This document shows positions 31,933 to 40,716 of a DNA stretch of 55,856 nucleotides, piece by piece. The notes beneath the pieces were generated by a model, which saw nothing but the letters and a program-made list of their open reading frames with translations, was not told the origin of the DNA and searched no databases. The stretch is from CAYLXX01 sp964387955. Lineage in GTDB: Bacteria > Patescibacteriota > Microgenomatia > UBA1406 > GWC2-37-13. The stretch covers positions 1 to 55,856 of the forward strand of contig CAYLXX010000002.1 in NCBI GenBank assembly GCA_964387955.1, in the 5' to 3' direction. The position numbers and the translations under genes are program-made. Numbering within the stretch: position 1 is the first letter of the stretch; every line of letters starts with the position of its first letter.

Positions 31933-33699
31933 TCAGTAGAGTTCAAACTGTTCGAGGAGTTTCTTGTTGCCTTCGATTTGGTAGTGGAGAAGGTCGGAGT
32001 AAATTCCTTTGCGAGTCGAAAGTTCTTTGGGATTACCTTGATCTACAATCTGTCCGTCATCAAGCACAATAATTTTATTGACGTTCTGGATAGTTGAAAA
32101 ACGGTGGGCAATAATAATAACTAACTTGTCTTTCATAAGATTTTCAAGAGCGTCTTGCACCTCTTTTTCACTTTTGGCATCAAGACTGCTTGTAGCTTCG
32201 TCTAAGATCAAGATAGGGGAGTCTTTGAGTATGGCGCGTGCAATTTGAATACGCTGTTTTTGACCGCCTGAGAGCCGCACACCTCGCTCACCAATTTCTG
32301 AGTCTAATCCCTTCGGTAAATTCTTGACAAAATCATATGCATTGGCCAATTTGAGCGCTTGAACAATGTCTTTTTCGGTGGCTTCACTTCCATAGGCGAC
32401 ATTTTCTTTAATAGTAGAGGAAAAAAGCTCGCTTTCTTGAAACACGAGTGCAATATTATCGCGAATTTCATGATGCGATAAGTTCTTGTAATTTTTATTT
32501 TTAAGCAAAATGTCGCCTGTTGTCGGCTCATAAAATTTGAGGATGAGATTAATGAGGGTAGATTTACCAACGCCACTGTGACCTACTAGCGCAACTTTCT
32601 CATGAGGCGCAATAGTAAACGCAATATTTTTTAAAATCATCTCTGACTGCTCGTATTTAAACGAGACATCTTGAAACGTTATCGACGGATCTTTAATTTT
32701 ATTCGTCACAGTGGCTTCTCTAAAGTGCTCTTTTGAAGGCAGTGCTAACACATCAAAATATTCTTTGGAGCCGCTTTCGGCCATCTGAATACGAGTGAGA
32801 ATAAACGACATACCAAATAGCGGTCTTCTGGCTTGATTCATCAACTGAAGAATAAGCACCAATTCACCAATAGTTAAATGTCCGATGTACGTGTTGTAAA
32901 AAACAATGAGGTTAACAATCGTGAAAATAATATTCAAACTCATATTGCGCGCGAAGTCAAAAATATGAAATGTTTGACTTTGTTCGGCATAAATTGCATT
33001 GCTTTTTCTAAGATTATCGGAGACTATTTCGTATTCCTTTTTTTCATTCATAAAACTTTTAACGAGTTTAATATTGCTTATTACCTCTTGTATGCGGCCG
33101 CGTGAGTAATCCTCAATGGCATTTTTCTTGACTTCTTTTTTGCCCCAGGCAACTGTGGAATAATAACTAAGTGTTAAGTAAATCGGGAAAAGTAAAAACG
33201 TGAACAGTGCGACCCAAATATTGTAGTAAGCCATAACAATAATGGTAAAAATACTCTGAAGAAACATAGGTAGTATAAAGTTGGTTGAGTTGTTCATGAA
33301 GTCGCCGATTGTGACAATACCGCGACTCAACTGGTTGACTATTTTTCCCGAAATTTCTGAATCAAAATATGTTTGAGGGAGAGTGAGAACTTTGTTATAG
33401 AATTTTTCAGTCAAAAATTTCTTGAGTCGGCCTGCGAAATGATCTCCAAGACGGTTGCTTATAGAGGTAAGTAGTGTACCGATTGTGTTGATGACAAAGG
33501 CTAAAATTATTAGATAAATTGCCAATTGGATATTACCGCCAGTGCCTTGTATATGAGCTACTATCTGATCAACTATAAATTTAGAAAGAATCGGGGCAAT
33601 GAGATCCATTAACGAGGTGACAAGAATCAAGATAGCCAATATGACGGCCAGATGATATAAAGGACGAGCAATTTTGATAATTTTGGCGATGTTATTCAT
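31933..33699 (-). CDS. ABC exporter half-transporter (MsbA/MDR type)
   Basis: A 588-aa fused membrane-ATPase half-transporter that should act as a homodimer. Six membrane helices occupy about residues 15-310. The nucleotide-binding domain has Walker A G-H-S-G-V-G-K-S-T near 375, a Q-loop Gln in F-Q-E-S-E, the signature L-S-G-G-Q-K-Q-R near 478, Walker B I-L-I-L-D-E-A and a switch His in A-H-R-F-S-T. Substrate is unknown: lipid, peptide or drug. It follows the SIMPL gene by 6 nt, so the two are probably co-transcribed. Confidence 0.93.
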   Translation of the reverse strand: MNNIAKIIKIARPLYHLAVILAILILVTSLMDLIAPILSKFIVDQIVAHIQGTGGNIQLAIYLIILAFVINTIGTLLTSISNRLGDHFAGRLKKFLTEKFYNKVLTLPQTYFDSEISGKIVNQLSRGIVTIGDFMNNSTNFILPMFLQSIFTIIVMAYYNIWVALFTFLLFPIYLTLSYYSTVAWGKKEVKKNAIEDYSRGRIQEVISNIKLVKSFMNEKKEYEIVSDNLRKSNAIYAEQSQTFHIFDFARNMSLNIIFTIVNLIVFYNTYIGHLTIGELVLILQLMNQARRPLFGMSFILTRIQMAESGSKEYFDVLALPSKEHFREATVTNKIKDPSITFQDVSFKYEQSEMILKNIAFTIAPHEKVALVGHSGVGKSTLINLILKFYEPTTGDILLKNKNYKNLSHHEIRDNIALVFQESELFSSTIKENVAYGSEATEKDIVQALKLANAYDFVKNLPKGLDSEIGERGVRLSGGQKQRIQIARAILKDSPILILDEATSSLDAKSEKEVQDALENLMKDKLVIIIAHRFSTIQNVNKIIVLDDGQIVDQGNPKELSTRKGIYSDLLHYQIEGNKKLLEQFELY

Positions 33700-33705
33700 A
33701 TAAGC

Positions 33706-34455
33706 CTACCTTTTCTCGAAGTATAAGGTAACTACTGAAGTTATGCTTTGGTTGCCGGGCTCGATATCAGGTGCAGCAGCTACGCCGGCGCCCAACCCAA
33801 CTGCTTTATCAGCGTACATTATCGGATTGGGCTGCACAGAACCAGTACTTTCAACAATATTGGTAATTTTGCCTAAATGTATTCCTAGATCTTGGGATAT
33901 TTGCTTAGCTTGGTCTTTGGCATTTTGGATGGCTTTATCGCGAGCTTCTTTACGATACTTTGAAGGATCGTCAACTACAAAGCGACTGCCTTGTACTTGA
34001 TTGGCCCCAGCGGCAGTCGCTTGCTCAATGATGCGTGATGCCAGTTGAGGATCGTGAGCTTTGACAGTTATTGTCACTATGCCGTTATACCCGGTAATTT
34101 TATTTTCATTTCCTTCATAACTATAGTTTGGCGTGATTGAGTAATTGGATGTTTTTATATCTTCTTTTTTAACTCCTAAATTTTTCATGGCGTCGACAAT
34201 TTTATTGTTGATTTGATCAATTTGTCTCTGAGCATCTTGTACATTAGCTACATTATTAACACTGATACCCAAGTCAACATACGCAATATCAGGTACAACA
34301 TCGACTTTACCTTCTCCGACAACTGAGAATTCACTACTGCGAGTGGTGTTAGTGACCAAAACAGGATACTCGATATGAAAAATATTAATCAAAAGAAGCG
34401 TGACAAAAATGGTACCCGCGACAATAAGAGTTGGTGCTATATAACGGCTATACAC
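33706..34455 (-). CDS. SIMPL-domain (DUF541) protein, membrane-anchored
   Basis: A 249-aa protein with an N-terminal membrane anchor (about residues 8-27) and one SIMPL/DUF541 domain, marked by S-V-V-G-E-G-K-V-D-V-V-P-D-I-A-Y and A-x-D-K-A-I-Q-N-A-K-D-Q-A near residue 175. Family members form periplasmic or surface oligomers of uncertain function. The start codon is GTG at 34455. An AT-rich TGTAATAAT lies 7 nt before it, again suggesting a leaderless transcript. It lies directly upstream of the ABC exporter. Confidence 0.85.
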   Translation of the reverse strand: MYSRYIAPTLIVAGTIFVTLLLINIFHIEYPVLVTNTTRSSEFSVVGEGKVDVVPDIAYVDLGISVNNVANVQDAQRQIDQINNKIVDAMKNLGVKKEDIKTSNYSITPNYSYEGNENKITGYNGIVTITVKAHDPQLASRIIEQATAAGANQVQGSRFVVDDPSKYRKEARDKAIQNAKDQAKQISQDLGIHLGKITNIVESTGSVQPNPIMYADKAVGLGAGVAAAPDIEPGNQSITSVVTLYFEKR

Positions 34456-34582
34456 AGATCCAATTATTACATACTTCTTACTGTTTTTTCAATCAATCAT
34501 CAATGTATTAAGAAATAATATTGAATACAGTATTTTCGCAAGCACCTTTATAAGTTTACTACTTAATCGGGAGGTGATATGC

Positions 34583-34645
34583 ATGCCAAAAGGCAAAAAA
34601 AGTAGAAAAAAAAGGCAAGACACCGGCCTAGGTGGAATCCTTTAA
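34583..34645 (+). CDS. 20-residue basic micro-protein
   Basis: A 21-codon frame, MPKGKKSRKK then RQDTGLGGIL, preceded by a strong SD (GGGAGGTGAT, 34570-34579) 3-4 nt before the ATG. A TATAAG at 34550-34555 may be the -10. The N-terminal half is nearly all basic, the C-terminal half is small and neutral. An overlapping ATG 4 nt upstream (34579) leads only to a short frame ending in TAG. Unrecognised. The SD quality and isolation resemble the 21-aa gene at 8151-8216. Confidence 0.55.
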   Translation: MPKGKKSRKKRQDTGLGGIL

Positions 34646-34669
34646 TCTATTAATAATTTAATAAAAACT

Positions 34670-34765
34670 ATGACAGCTACAGGCGGGGGTGGGGGCGAGG
34701 GTTATGCTCCTAAACAAAGCGACGAACGACCAGATGATACAGATGGAGCCAATGGCGGAAATTAA
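34670..34765 (+). CDS. 31-residue Gly-rich acidic micro-protein
   Basis: A 32-codon frame starting 24 nt after the previous micro-gene: M-T-A-T, then five Gly, then a hydrophilic acidic stretch with six Asp/Glu between residues 18 and 25 and a G-G-N end. No SD precedes it, so expression would depend on the upstream gene. Net charge is opposite to its neighbour, which suggests a pair, but this is inference from composition. The 34456-34785 spacer holds no other feature I can see. Confidence 0.4.
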   Translation: MTATGGGGGEGYAPKQSDERPDDTDGANGGN

Positions 34766-34785
34766 AAATTTATACCTGATAGTCA

Positions 34786-36468
34786 CTACTCTTTTTTGTA
34801 GATTCTTATAACTGGGTGATCAAAAACACTCCAGGTTTCTTCGGCGCTCTCGTCGGGAAACGTGAGGATTTGTTGACCAAACAGAGATAATGTCGGATAC
34901 GAAGTAAAGGTAGCTATTTCTTTGAACCCTAATTTACCAGAGAAAAGATCGGAGTAATATTGGTTGAGAGCAGGATACATTAATTGTAGCTTGGCGCAAT
35001 GGCTAGAATAATAAGTCAAATTGCGTGTCTGTTTATCGGTAGGTAATAAACACGTATGGTTGGCAAACACCCGACGAGAAGGCACTAATATGTAATCTGC
35101 TTCCTGAACGCCGCTTGAGAAACTATATTTTGAATCTGGGTTATCTTCAAGTGCATACAAGTCAACGTTGGCCATCAGAAAATTATTTGGACCAAGCGGC
35201 AGATCAACAACATTGCCTCCTTCTTGTAGCACTTTGGAATTGGCTGGGATATGATGGACCATCCAATCAGTAGCTTGCACACGAACATCAGGCTTCATGT
35301 ATACCGAAACATACGCCAATCCTGGCAAGCACATGAGCGCAATGACCACGCAGAGTAACCACATCTTCGGCAGTTTTGTATAAATATATATTATTAAAAA
35401 AATTGCCAGAACAATCAGTAAGGGAAAAATCGGCGACATAAAACGTGTCCATTTCGCATAGAGGCCAGCATTAAAAATAAAGTAACTAAAAATTGCCAGC
35501 CGTAGGATAGCGAATTCTTTTTTCCATGGTAAAAAAATTAGCCCTAAAAAAGACAGCACAACAACCGGTAGACCAAGAGCAAAAGGAAATATTTTAATGA
35601 TCTGAAAAACTCCTGGTATGCTCCCCATAAACTGGCGCGTGTAAAACACTTTATCTTGACCGATACCCACAGCAGATTCATAATGCATTGATCCCAAAAA
35701 ACCTTCAAAATCAATAAAGTTATACGGCGAGACGAGGCAACTTACCAAAAAAGTTCCGAAAATCAGCTTCATACCTGTGAAAAATATTCCGACGCGCATT
35801 GTCTGGTTTTGAGTTTCAACCTTATATAGTACATATAAAGGCAGAAGAATGAAGACCAGTGAAGATACTTTGGTGCCTACCGCTAAACCGAGAATAATAC
35901 TAAGCAATATATATCCTGACTGAGGTTGTAATTTTTTTTGAAATAGTAGAATCGATACATACGTTATCGCGGTATAAAACAACATGAGCATCGACTCAGT
36001 CGTCCCAAAATGAGCAAATTGTATGAGTGCCGGCGAGAATATAAACGTCAATCCTATTAAAAAATACATTATTCGAGGTATAGGCCATTTCCAGGCTCCA
36101 GCCACCACTTCAACCATTTTTAAAAGAAGATAGAAAGTAATAACAGAAGAAACCGCCGAAATCATTCTTAGAGCCAGTGTTGCTTGTTCAAAGGTAATGG
36201 GGTGTTTGAACGCTCCTTGCATGAAAGCTATGATTTTGGCCACTATATACCCTATATACAAAGGTAGCTGACCATAGGCAAAAAAGTGGGGATTGAAGCA
36301 ATCTATCGGAAATGAGGTGCAGCGTAGCTGTATGATAGCCATGGTCATATTACGCTCATCTGGATGAAATGGGAAGGGTAAACCCCACCCAAGATTGATG
36401 AATCGAGTCACTATAAGGATCGCCAAAAGCGTAAGCGGCAGTAGTGCATTGAGGACTTTTTTTGTCAT
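34786..36468 (-). CDS. polytopic GT39/ArnT-like membrane glycosyltransferase
   Basis: A 560-aa protein with about ten to twelve membrane segments and the lipid-linked sugar transferase motif F-H-P-D-E-R in the first outside loop (about residues 30-35; the family needs an acidic pair there). The C-terminal 130 residues form a soluble extracytoplasmic domain with four Cys. Such enzymes use polyprenyl-phosphate sugars to glycosylate proteins or lipids. The ATG at 36468 is chosen because the frame further upstream (to 36657) runs antisense through rpsF. The gene diverges from rpsF across 49 nt. Confidence 0.8.
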   Translation of the reverse strand: MTKKVLNALLPLTLLAILIVTRFINLGWGLPFPFHPDERNMTMAIIQLRCTSFPIDCFNPHFFAYGQLPLYIGYIVAKIIAFMQGAFKHPITFEQATLALRMISAVSSVITFYLLLKMVEVVAGAWKWPIPRIMYFLIGLTFIFSPALIQFAHFGTTESMLMLFYTAITYVSILLFQKKLQPQSGYILLSIILGLAVGTKVSSLVFILLPLYVLYKVETQNQTMRVGIFFTGMKLIFGTFLVSCLVSPYNFIDFEGFLGSMHYESAVGIGQDKVFYTRQFMGSIPGVFQIIKIFPFALGLPVVVLSFLGLIFLPWKKEFAILRLAIFSYFIFNAGLYAKWTRFMSPIFPLLIVLAIFLIIYIYTKLPKMWLLCVVIALMCLPGLAYVSVYMKPDVRVQATDWMVHHIPANSKVLQEGGNVVDLPLGPNNFLMANVDLYALEDNPDSKYSFSSGVQEADYILVPSRRVFANHTCLLPTDKQTRNLTYYSSHCAKLQLMYPALNQYYSDLFSGKLGFKEIATFTSYPTLSLFGQQILTFPDESAEETWSVFDHPVIRIYKKE

Positions 36469-36517
36469 TCGCTTGATTTTTAACCTGGTTTTTATTATTA
36501 TATAGGAAAGAAACCGT

Positions 36518-36775
36518 ATGTATGAATTTACCTTTCTCGTGGAGGATGAAAAAGAGACCCAAGCTCTCACAGATATTCTTGCCGAGGTAAAAGGCAAAGT
36601 TAACCAGGAACAGAAGTGGGGTAAACGTCTTTTGTCGTACCCTATCAAAAAGCGCACCAGCGCCGTCTATGTGACGTGGCATATCGATATCGACTCCAAA
36701 AATCTCGCAGAATTCAAGAAAAAACTCAATTTCAACGACAAAGTATTACGATTTTTACTCCTGAAGGAGAATTAA
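36518..36775 (+). CDS. rpsF: 30S ribosomal protein S6
   Basis: An 85-aa bS6, a little shorter than usual: Y-E-F-T-F-L-V near the start, W-G-K-R-L-L-S-Y-P-I-K at about residues 41-51 and Y-V-T-W-H-I-D near 58, then a final F-N-D-K-V-L-R-F-L-L. It pairs with S18 on the 30S platform, and both genes flank ssb here as in many bacteria. A GGAAAG lies 9-10 nt before the ATG as a weak SD. Confidence 0.94.
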   Translation: MYEFTFLVEDEKETQALTDILAEVKGKVNQEQKWGKRLLSYPIKKRTSAVYVTWHIDIDSKNLAEFKKKLNFNDKVLRFLLLKEN

Positions 36776-36792
36776 CATTTACCCTAAACCTT

Positions 36793-37305
36793 ATGGCCAG
36801 CAGATCTCTCAACCGCATTATACTTATCGGTAATTTGACCCGTGATCCTGAGCTCAAATACACTCCTGCAGGCACAGCTGTCTGTACGTTTGGCGTGGCT
36901 ACCAACCGTTCATGGACCACAGCCGACGGACAAACCAAAGAAGAAACCCAATATCACAGAGTCGTGGCTTGGCAGAAACTAGCCGAGCTTTGTGGTAAAT
37001 TGCTTAACAAAGGTAAAAAAGTCTTTCTCGAAGGCCGTATGACCTACCGTACTTACACAGGCAAAGATGGAGTGCAAAGAACAGTAGCCGAAATCGTCAT
37101 GGATGATTTCATAGTTTTTGGTAATGGCCGCAAGCCAGGCGAGGAAGAAACTAAAGATGAGAGCACTCCAGCCAGTGAAACAATCGGCGACACAGATTTC
37201 ACCATGCCCGAGGATGCTAGCGCCGGCGCCGAAGAAAAGCCTAAAAAGAAAAAAGAAGTTAAAGTCGAAAGTGAAGATGTCAATCCCGACGACATTCCTT
37301 TCTAA
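36793..37305 (+). CDS. ssb: single-stranded DNA-binding protein
   Basis: A 170-aa SSB: an OB-fold at residues about 5-110 (S-L-N-R-I-I-L-I-G-N-L-T-R-D-P-E-L then T-Q-Y-H-R-V-V-A-W and a V-F-L-E-G-R block), a disordered acidic/Lys-rich linker, and the conserved partner-binding tip D-D-I-P-F. The start at 36793 gives the usual M-A-S-R-S-L-N beginning. The frame is open upstream inside rpsF but has no homology there. Confidence 0.95.
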   Translation: MASRSLNRIILIGNLTRDPELKYTPAGTAVCTFGVATNRSWTTADGQTKEETQYHRVVAWQKLAELCGKLLNKGKKVFLEGRMTYRTYTGKDGVQRTVAEIVMDDFIVFGNGRKPGEEETKDESTPASETIGDTDFTMPEDASAGAEEKPKKKKEVKVESEDVNPDDIPF

Positions 37306-37313
37306 TTTATCCT

Positions 37314-37523
37314 ATGACTAAATGTTTTTTTTGTAAATATAGTATCGAGCCAAATTATAAAGATGTCGAAAATCTGGAGAAATTTTTATCTCCTAGAAAA
37401 AAGATTTTAGGCCGTGAAAAAACCGGTATCTGCGCCAAACATCAGAGGCAGCTCACTAAGCATCTCAAGTATGCTCGTTTTCTTGCACTTGTTCCGTACG
37501 TTTCGTACCAAGGAATTAAGTAA
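37314..37523 (+). CDS. rpsR: 30S ribosomal protein S18
   Basis: A 69-aa bS18 with C-F-F-C near the N-terminus plus a Cys near 53 (zinc-type), D-V-E-N-L-E-K-F-L-S, and the core R-E-K-T-G-I-C-A-K-H-Q-R-Q-L-T-K-H-L-K-Y-A-R-F-type rRNA-binding helix region. It sits directly after ssb. The gene for L9, which often follows in this cluster, is absent. The next gene has its own promoter. Confidence 0.94.
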   Translation: MTKCFFCKYSIEPNYKDVENLEKFLSPRKKILGREKTGICAKHQRQLTKHLKYARFLALVPYVSYQGIK

Positions 37524-37547
37524 ACTCTTTTTTCCCTTCCAATAGCC

Positions 37548-37556
37548 TGCTATAAT
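37548..37556 (+). promoter_or_regulatory. extended -10 of the gene at 37563, leaderless
   Basis: TGC-TATAAT, then 6 nt to the ATG at 37563, no SD. Confidence 0.72.
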
Positions 37557-37562
37557 GATCGT

Positions 37563-38279
37563 ATGATGATTGCGTTTAGTGTGCCTTTGGAGTCGGATAT
37601 TCTTATCAAAAAAGGCCAGGAAGTCGATTTCACTACTCCTTTTATAAAAATAGGCGAGACTCAAACAGTCGAAATTGACTTGGCCCATAAATTATCTACG
37701 TCTCCCAAAAATATTTTTCAGCATTTAAAAAAATTTGTCGGCGAGAATATCAATAAAGGTGACCTCATTGCTCAATCTTCTTCATTACTATCTAGTCGAT
37801 CATACTACAGTGAACACCAGGGAGTTATCAAAGAGATCGATCATAATCGGGGAGTACTTGTGATTGAGACGACAACAACTCAAACAGATTTGCCTTGTTA
37901 CTTCAGAGGAGAAATTGCCGAAATCGAGCGCAATATTATTAACTTAAAAGTCAAACACAGCAAAGAATACCCGTTAGCAACTGCAAGCAGTTATTTTGGC
38001 GGCGCGACTATTTATTCGCAGAATCCAGAAAAAGGCAATTTGTCTGAGGAGCAAGTACATGATAAAGTTGTTATAGATGATAATGTGCCATCGTATGAAC
38101 AAGCAAAATACAACGCTTTGGGAGCTGTCGGATTTGTGTATTTCAATGCATTATCAGATTACACCAAGGCTCCAAATGCAAAATTTAAAGATGAACAAGA
38201 TTATAAATCCTCTGTTTCTACCAAATTGCCGTACTGTATAATTGATAAAGGTGCCAATACTATTTATTTTTACGAGTAA
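37563..38279 (+). CDS. hypothetical protein with barrel-sandwich-like repeats, 238 aa
   Basis: Not firmly recognised. Residues about 55-105 follow the biotinyl/lipoyl-like barrel-sandwich pattern (V-G-E-N-I-N-K-G-D-L-I-A then H-Q-G-V-I-K-E-I-D and G-V-L-V-I-E-T) but lack the modified Lys. The rest is beta-rich with a single Cys pair. No signal peptide or membrane segment. The next cistron, an S41 protease, starts with GTG directly at the stop (TAAGTG), so they are co-translated. It may be an adaptor or scaffold (inference). Confidence 0.6.
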   Translation: MMIAFSVPLESDILIKKGQEVDFTTPFIKIGETQTVEIDLAHKLSTSPKNIFQHLKKFVGENINKGDLIAQSSSLLSSRSYYSEHQGVIKEIDHNRGVLVIETTTTQTDLPCYFRGEIAEIERNIINLKVKHSKEYPLATASSYFGGATIYSQNPEKGNLSEEQVHDKVVIDDNVPSYEQAKYNALGAVGFVYFNALSDYTKAPNAKFKDEQDYKSSVSTKLPYCIIDKGANTIYFYE

Positions 38280-39560
38280 GTGACAAATCATCCCCATCAA
38301 CATCACAAGCGACCCCTAAAATCCAACATGATCATTAACACGATCTTGTTGTTTTCTGTAGGTATAACATTGTTCGGCCTTGGATTTAAAGCCGGCGAAT
38401 GGAAAACTCAAGCTAGCAGTATTGCATCTTTCGGATTCGGCAATAGTGTACCTGACGCAGCCAAAAATCTCGATTTTTCATTATTCTGGGATACCTGGAA
38501 TAAACTTGAGCAAAAATATATTGATAAAAAAAAGCTTGATCCTCAAAAAATGTTTTATGGCGCAATCAAAGGCATGGTGGCCAGTGTTGACGATCCGTAC
38601 ACATTTTTCATGACCCCTGATGAAAATAAACAAGCTAAAGACGATCTCGGCGGTAAATTTCAGGGTATCGGAGCTCAACTAGGACTAAAAGATAACCATA
38701 TTGTAGTTATTGCTCCCATCAAAAACTCTCCCGCCGAAAAAGCCGGAGTCCTGGCAGGCGATTATGTCACCAAAGTTGATGGACAATCAACACGTGGGTG
38801 GACGCTTATCCAAGCAGTCTCTAAAATTCGCGGACAAGCAGGTACCAAAGTTAACATGACTCTTCTTCGCGGCACCAAAGAATATACCGTTGATATGATG
38901 AGAGAAGAAATCTTTGTGCCGTCAATCGAGCTTAAAAAAGAGCAAAGTAGTGACTGTACTCAAAATTGTCCTCAAGTAGCAGTTATCAAGATCAACCAAT
39001 TCGGCGACGACACCAACTCTGGTTGGGACAATGCAGTTGATCAGGTTACCCAGATGTATAGCTCAGGTCAAATCAAAGGACTTGTGATTGATGTACGCGA
39101 TAATCCCGGAGGCTATCTCGATAGCGCTGTCTATCTGGCATCAGATTTCCTCAATGAAGGTCAACTAGTAGTCAAACAAGAAACAACTGGCCGCGAGCCC
39201 AGAGACTATACGGTAACTCGTGAGGGCAGACTCAAAACTATACCGTTAACTGTACTTATTAATAAAGGGTCTGCATCCGCGTCTGAGATTTTGACAGGAG
39301 CTTTACGTGATCATAAACGCGCCCGTACAGTAGGAGAAAAGAGTTTCGGAAAAGGATCTGTGCAAGAAGCGCTTGATCTTAAAAAGGGCGCAGGTCTGCA
39401 TGTAACTATCGCCAAGTGGATTCTACCAAGCGGCGAGTGGATCAATGGCAAGGGTATCACACCTGAGTTTGTCATCGAGAATACACCCAAGGAAGGCGAG
39501 ACTCTTACTCGAGACCAAGATAAACAACTAGAAAAAGCAGTCGATCTTTTGGTACAATAG
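38280..39560 (+). CDS. S41-family C-terminal processing peptidase (CtpA-like)
   Basis: A 426-aa membrane-anchored serine protease starting with GTG, one base after the previous stop. Order: membrane anchor (about 18-38), helical N-part, PDZ domain (about 125-200, S-P-A-E-K-A-G-V), then the S41 fold with the nucleophile in G-S-A-S-A-S-E-I-L and the general-base Lys in G-E-K-S-F-G-K-G-S-V-Q. It degrades or trims proteins outside the membrane. An HtrA-type protease follows 13 nt downstream, giving a two-protease envelope unit. Confidence 0.93.
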   Translation: MTNHPHQHHKRPLKSNMIINTILLFSVGITLFGLGFKAGEWKTQASSIASFGFGNSVPDAAKNLDFSLFWDTWNKLEQKYIDKKKLDPQKMFYGAIKGMVASVDDPYTFFMTPDENKQAKDDLGGKFQGIGAQLGLKDNHIVVIAPIKNSPAEKAGVLAGDYVTKVDGQSTRGWTLIQAVSKIRGQAGTKVNMTLLRGTKEYTVDMMREEIFVPSIELKKEQSSDCTQNCPQVAVIKINQFGDDTNSGWDNAVDQVTQMYSSGQIKGLVIDVRDNPGGYLDSAVYLASDFLNEGQLVVKQETTGREPRDYTVTREGRLKTIPLTVLINKGSASASEILTGALRDHKRARTVGEKSFGKGSVQEALDLKKGAGLHVTIAKWILPSGEWINGKGITPEFVIENTPKEGETLTRDQDKQLEKAVDLLVQ

Positions 39561-39573
39561 TAATTGGTAATTT

Positions 39574-40716
39574 ATGAGAAAGCTTCTCATTCTTCTTTTC
39601 ATACTGGTAATTGCTCTTGCTGCTGGTCAGTCAGCTGGTTTTTTACATCTGCCTTCTCTGCCTGCAAGTCAAATGATTCCGCCAAGCGGCGATAAACAAA
39701 CAGTGGTCTATGAAGAATCGGTTATCACCAAAGTGGTGGCCGACTCTCTTCCATCAGTTGTAACTGTCGGTATCCAAAAAACCACTTCTTCACCTGGGTC
39801 ATACCAGTTCAATCCCTTCGATCCCTTCGCGCCTTTTAAACAAAATCCCGATACGCAGCAAAACGTTGAGGGTAACATCGGCTCTGGATTTATTATCTCC
39901 AAGGACGGCCTGATCATAACCAATAAACACGTTGTCTCAGATACAGAAGCCAAATACACTGTTTTGACGAATGACTCCAAAAAATATAATGTCGAAAAAA
40001 TTTACCGCGATCCTCTCAATGACATTGCCATCATTAAAGTTACTGCACCTTTGAGTGGCTTCAAACCATTGCCTATGGGAGACTCGGCTCATTTACAACT
40101 GGGGCAACTTGTCGTGGCCATTGGTACTCCTCTTGGGGAATTTACCAATACTGTCACCAGTGGAATTATCTCTGGTTTAGGACGCGGAATTACCGCCGGT
40201 TCTCAGTATGAAGGATTTGTCGAAAAATTGGATGGCGTTATCCAGACTGATGCGGCCATTAGTCCTGGTAATTCAGGCGGGCCGCTTTTAAACTCCAAAG
40301 GGCAAGTAATCGGCATCAATACAGCCGTTGCACAAGAGGGTCAAAACATAGGCTTTGCGATACCAGTTAACGTCATTAAAGAAATAGTTGATAAATTCAA
40401 TCAAAACGGCGGATCGTTTGAGAGACCATACATCGGTGTCCGTTACCAGATGGTAGATAAACAAACTGCGCTCGCAAATCAGTTGGTAGAAGGAGCGTAT
40501 GTGCGTGAAGTAATCGATAGTTCACCGGCTCAAAAAGCCGACATACAAGTTGAAGATATTATTACAGAATTCGATGGCAAGAAAGTTAATGGCAGCGATG
40601 ATCTTGGGCTAACGAAGCTTTTATCTGATAAAAAAGTGGGGGATACCGTACAAGTTAAAGTCTGGCGCAAAGGTCAAACACTCTCCAAATCTCTTACTCT
40701 CACTGCTTCACCATAA
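39574..40716 (+). CDS. HtrA/DegP-family serine protease
   Basis: A 380-aa protein: a signal peptide or anchor (about 3-20), a trypsin-like domain with His in I-T-N-K-H-V-V, Asp in L-N-D-I-A-I-I-K, and Ser in S-P-G-N-S-G-G-P-L, then one PDZ domain (about 290-378, S-P-A-Q-K-A-D-I). It is expected to handle misfolded envelope proteins. Same orientation as the S41 protease and probably the same transcript. Confidence 0.94.
   Translation: MRKLLILLFILVIALAAGQSAGFLHLPSLPASQMIPPSGDKQTVVYEESVITKVVADSLPSVVTVGIQKTTSSPGSYQFNPFDPFAPFKQNPDTQQNVEGNIGSGFIISKDGLIITNKHVVSDTEAKYTVLTNDSKKYNVEKIYRDPLNDIAIIKVTAPLSGFKPLPMGDSAHLQLGQLVVAIGTPLGEFTNTVTSGIISGLGRGITAGSQYEGFVEKLDGVIQTDAAISPGNSGGPLLNSKGQVIGINTAVAQEGQNIGFAIPVNVIKEIVDKFNQNGGSFERPYIGVRYQMVDKQTALANQLVEGAYVREVIDSSPAQKADIQVEDIITEFDGKKVNGSDDLGLTKLLSDKKVGDTVQVKVWRKGQTLSKSLTLTASP

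Noticed and set aside
36469..36657. N-terminal extension of the glycosyltransferase to 36657
   Set aside because: The extra 63 codons are antisense to rpsF, polar, and without homology. The ATG at 36468 precedes the first membrane segment.
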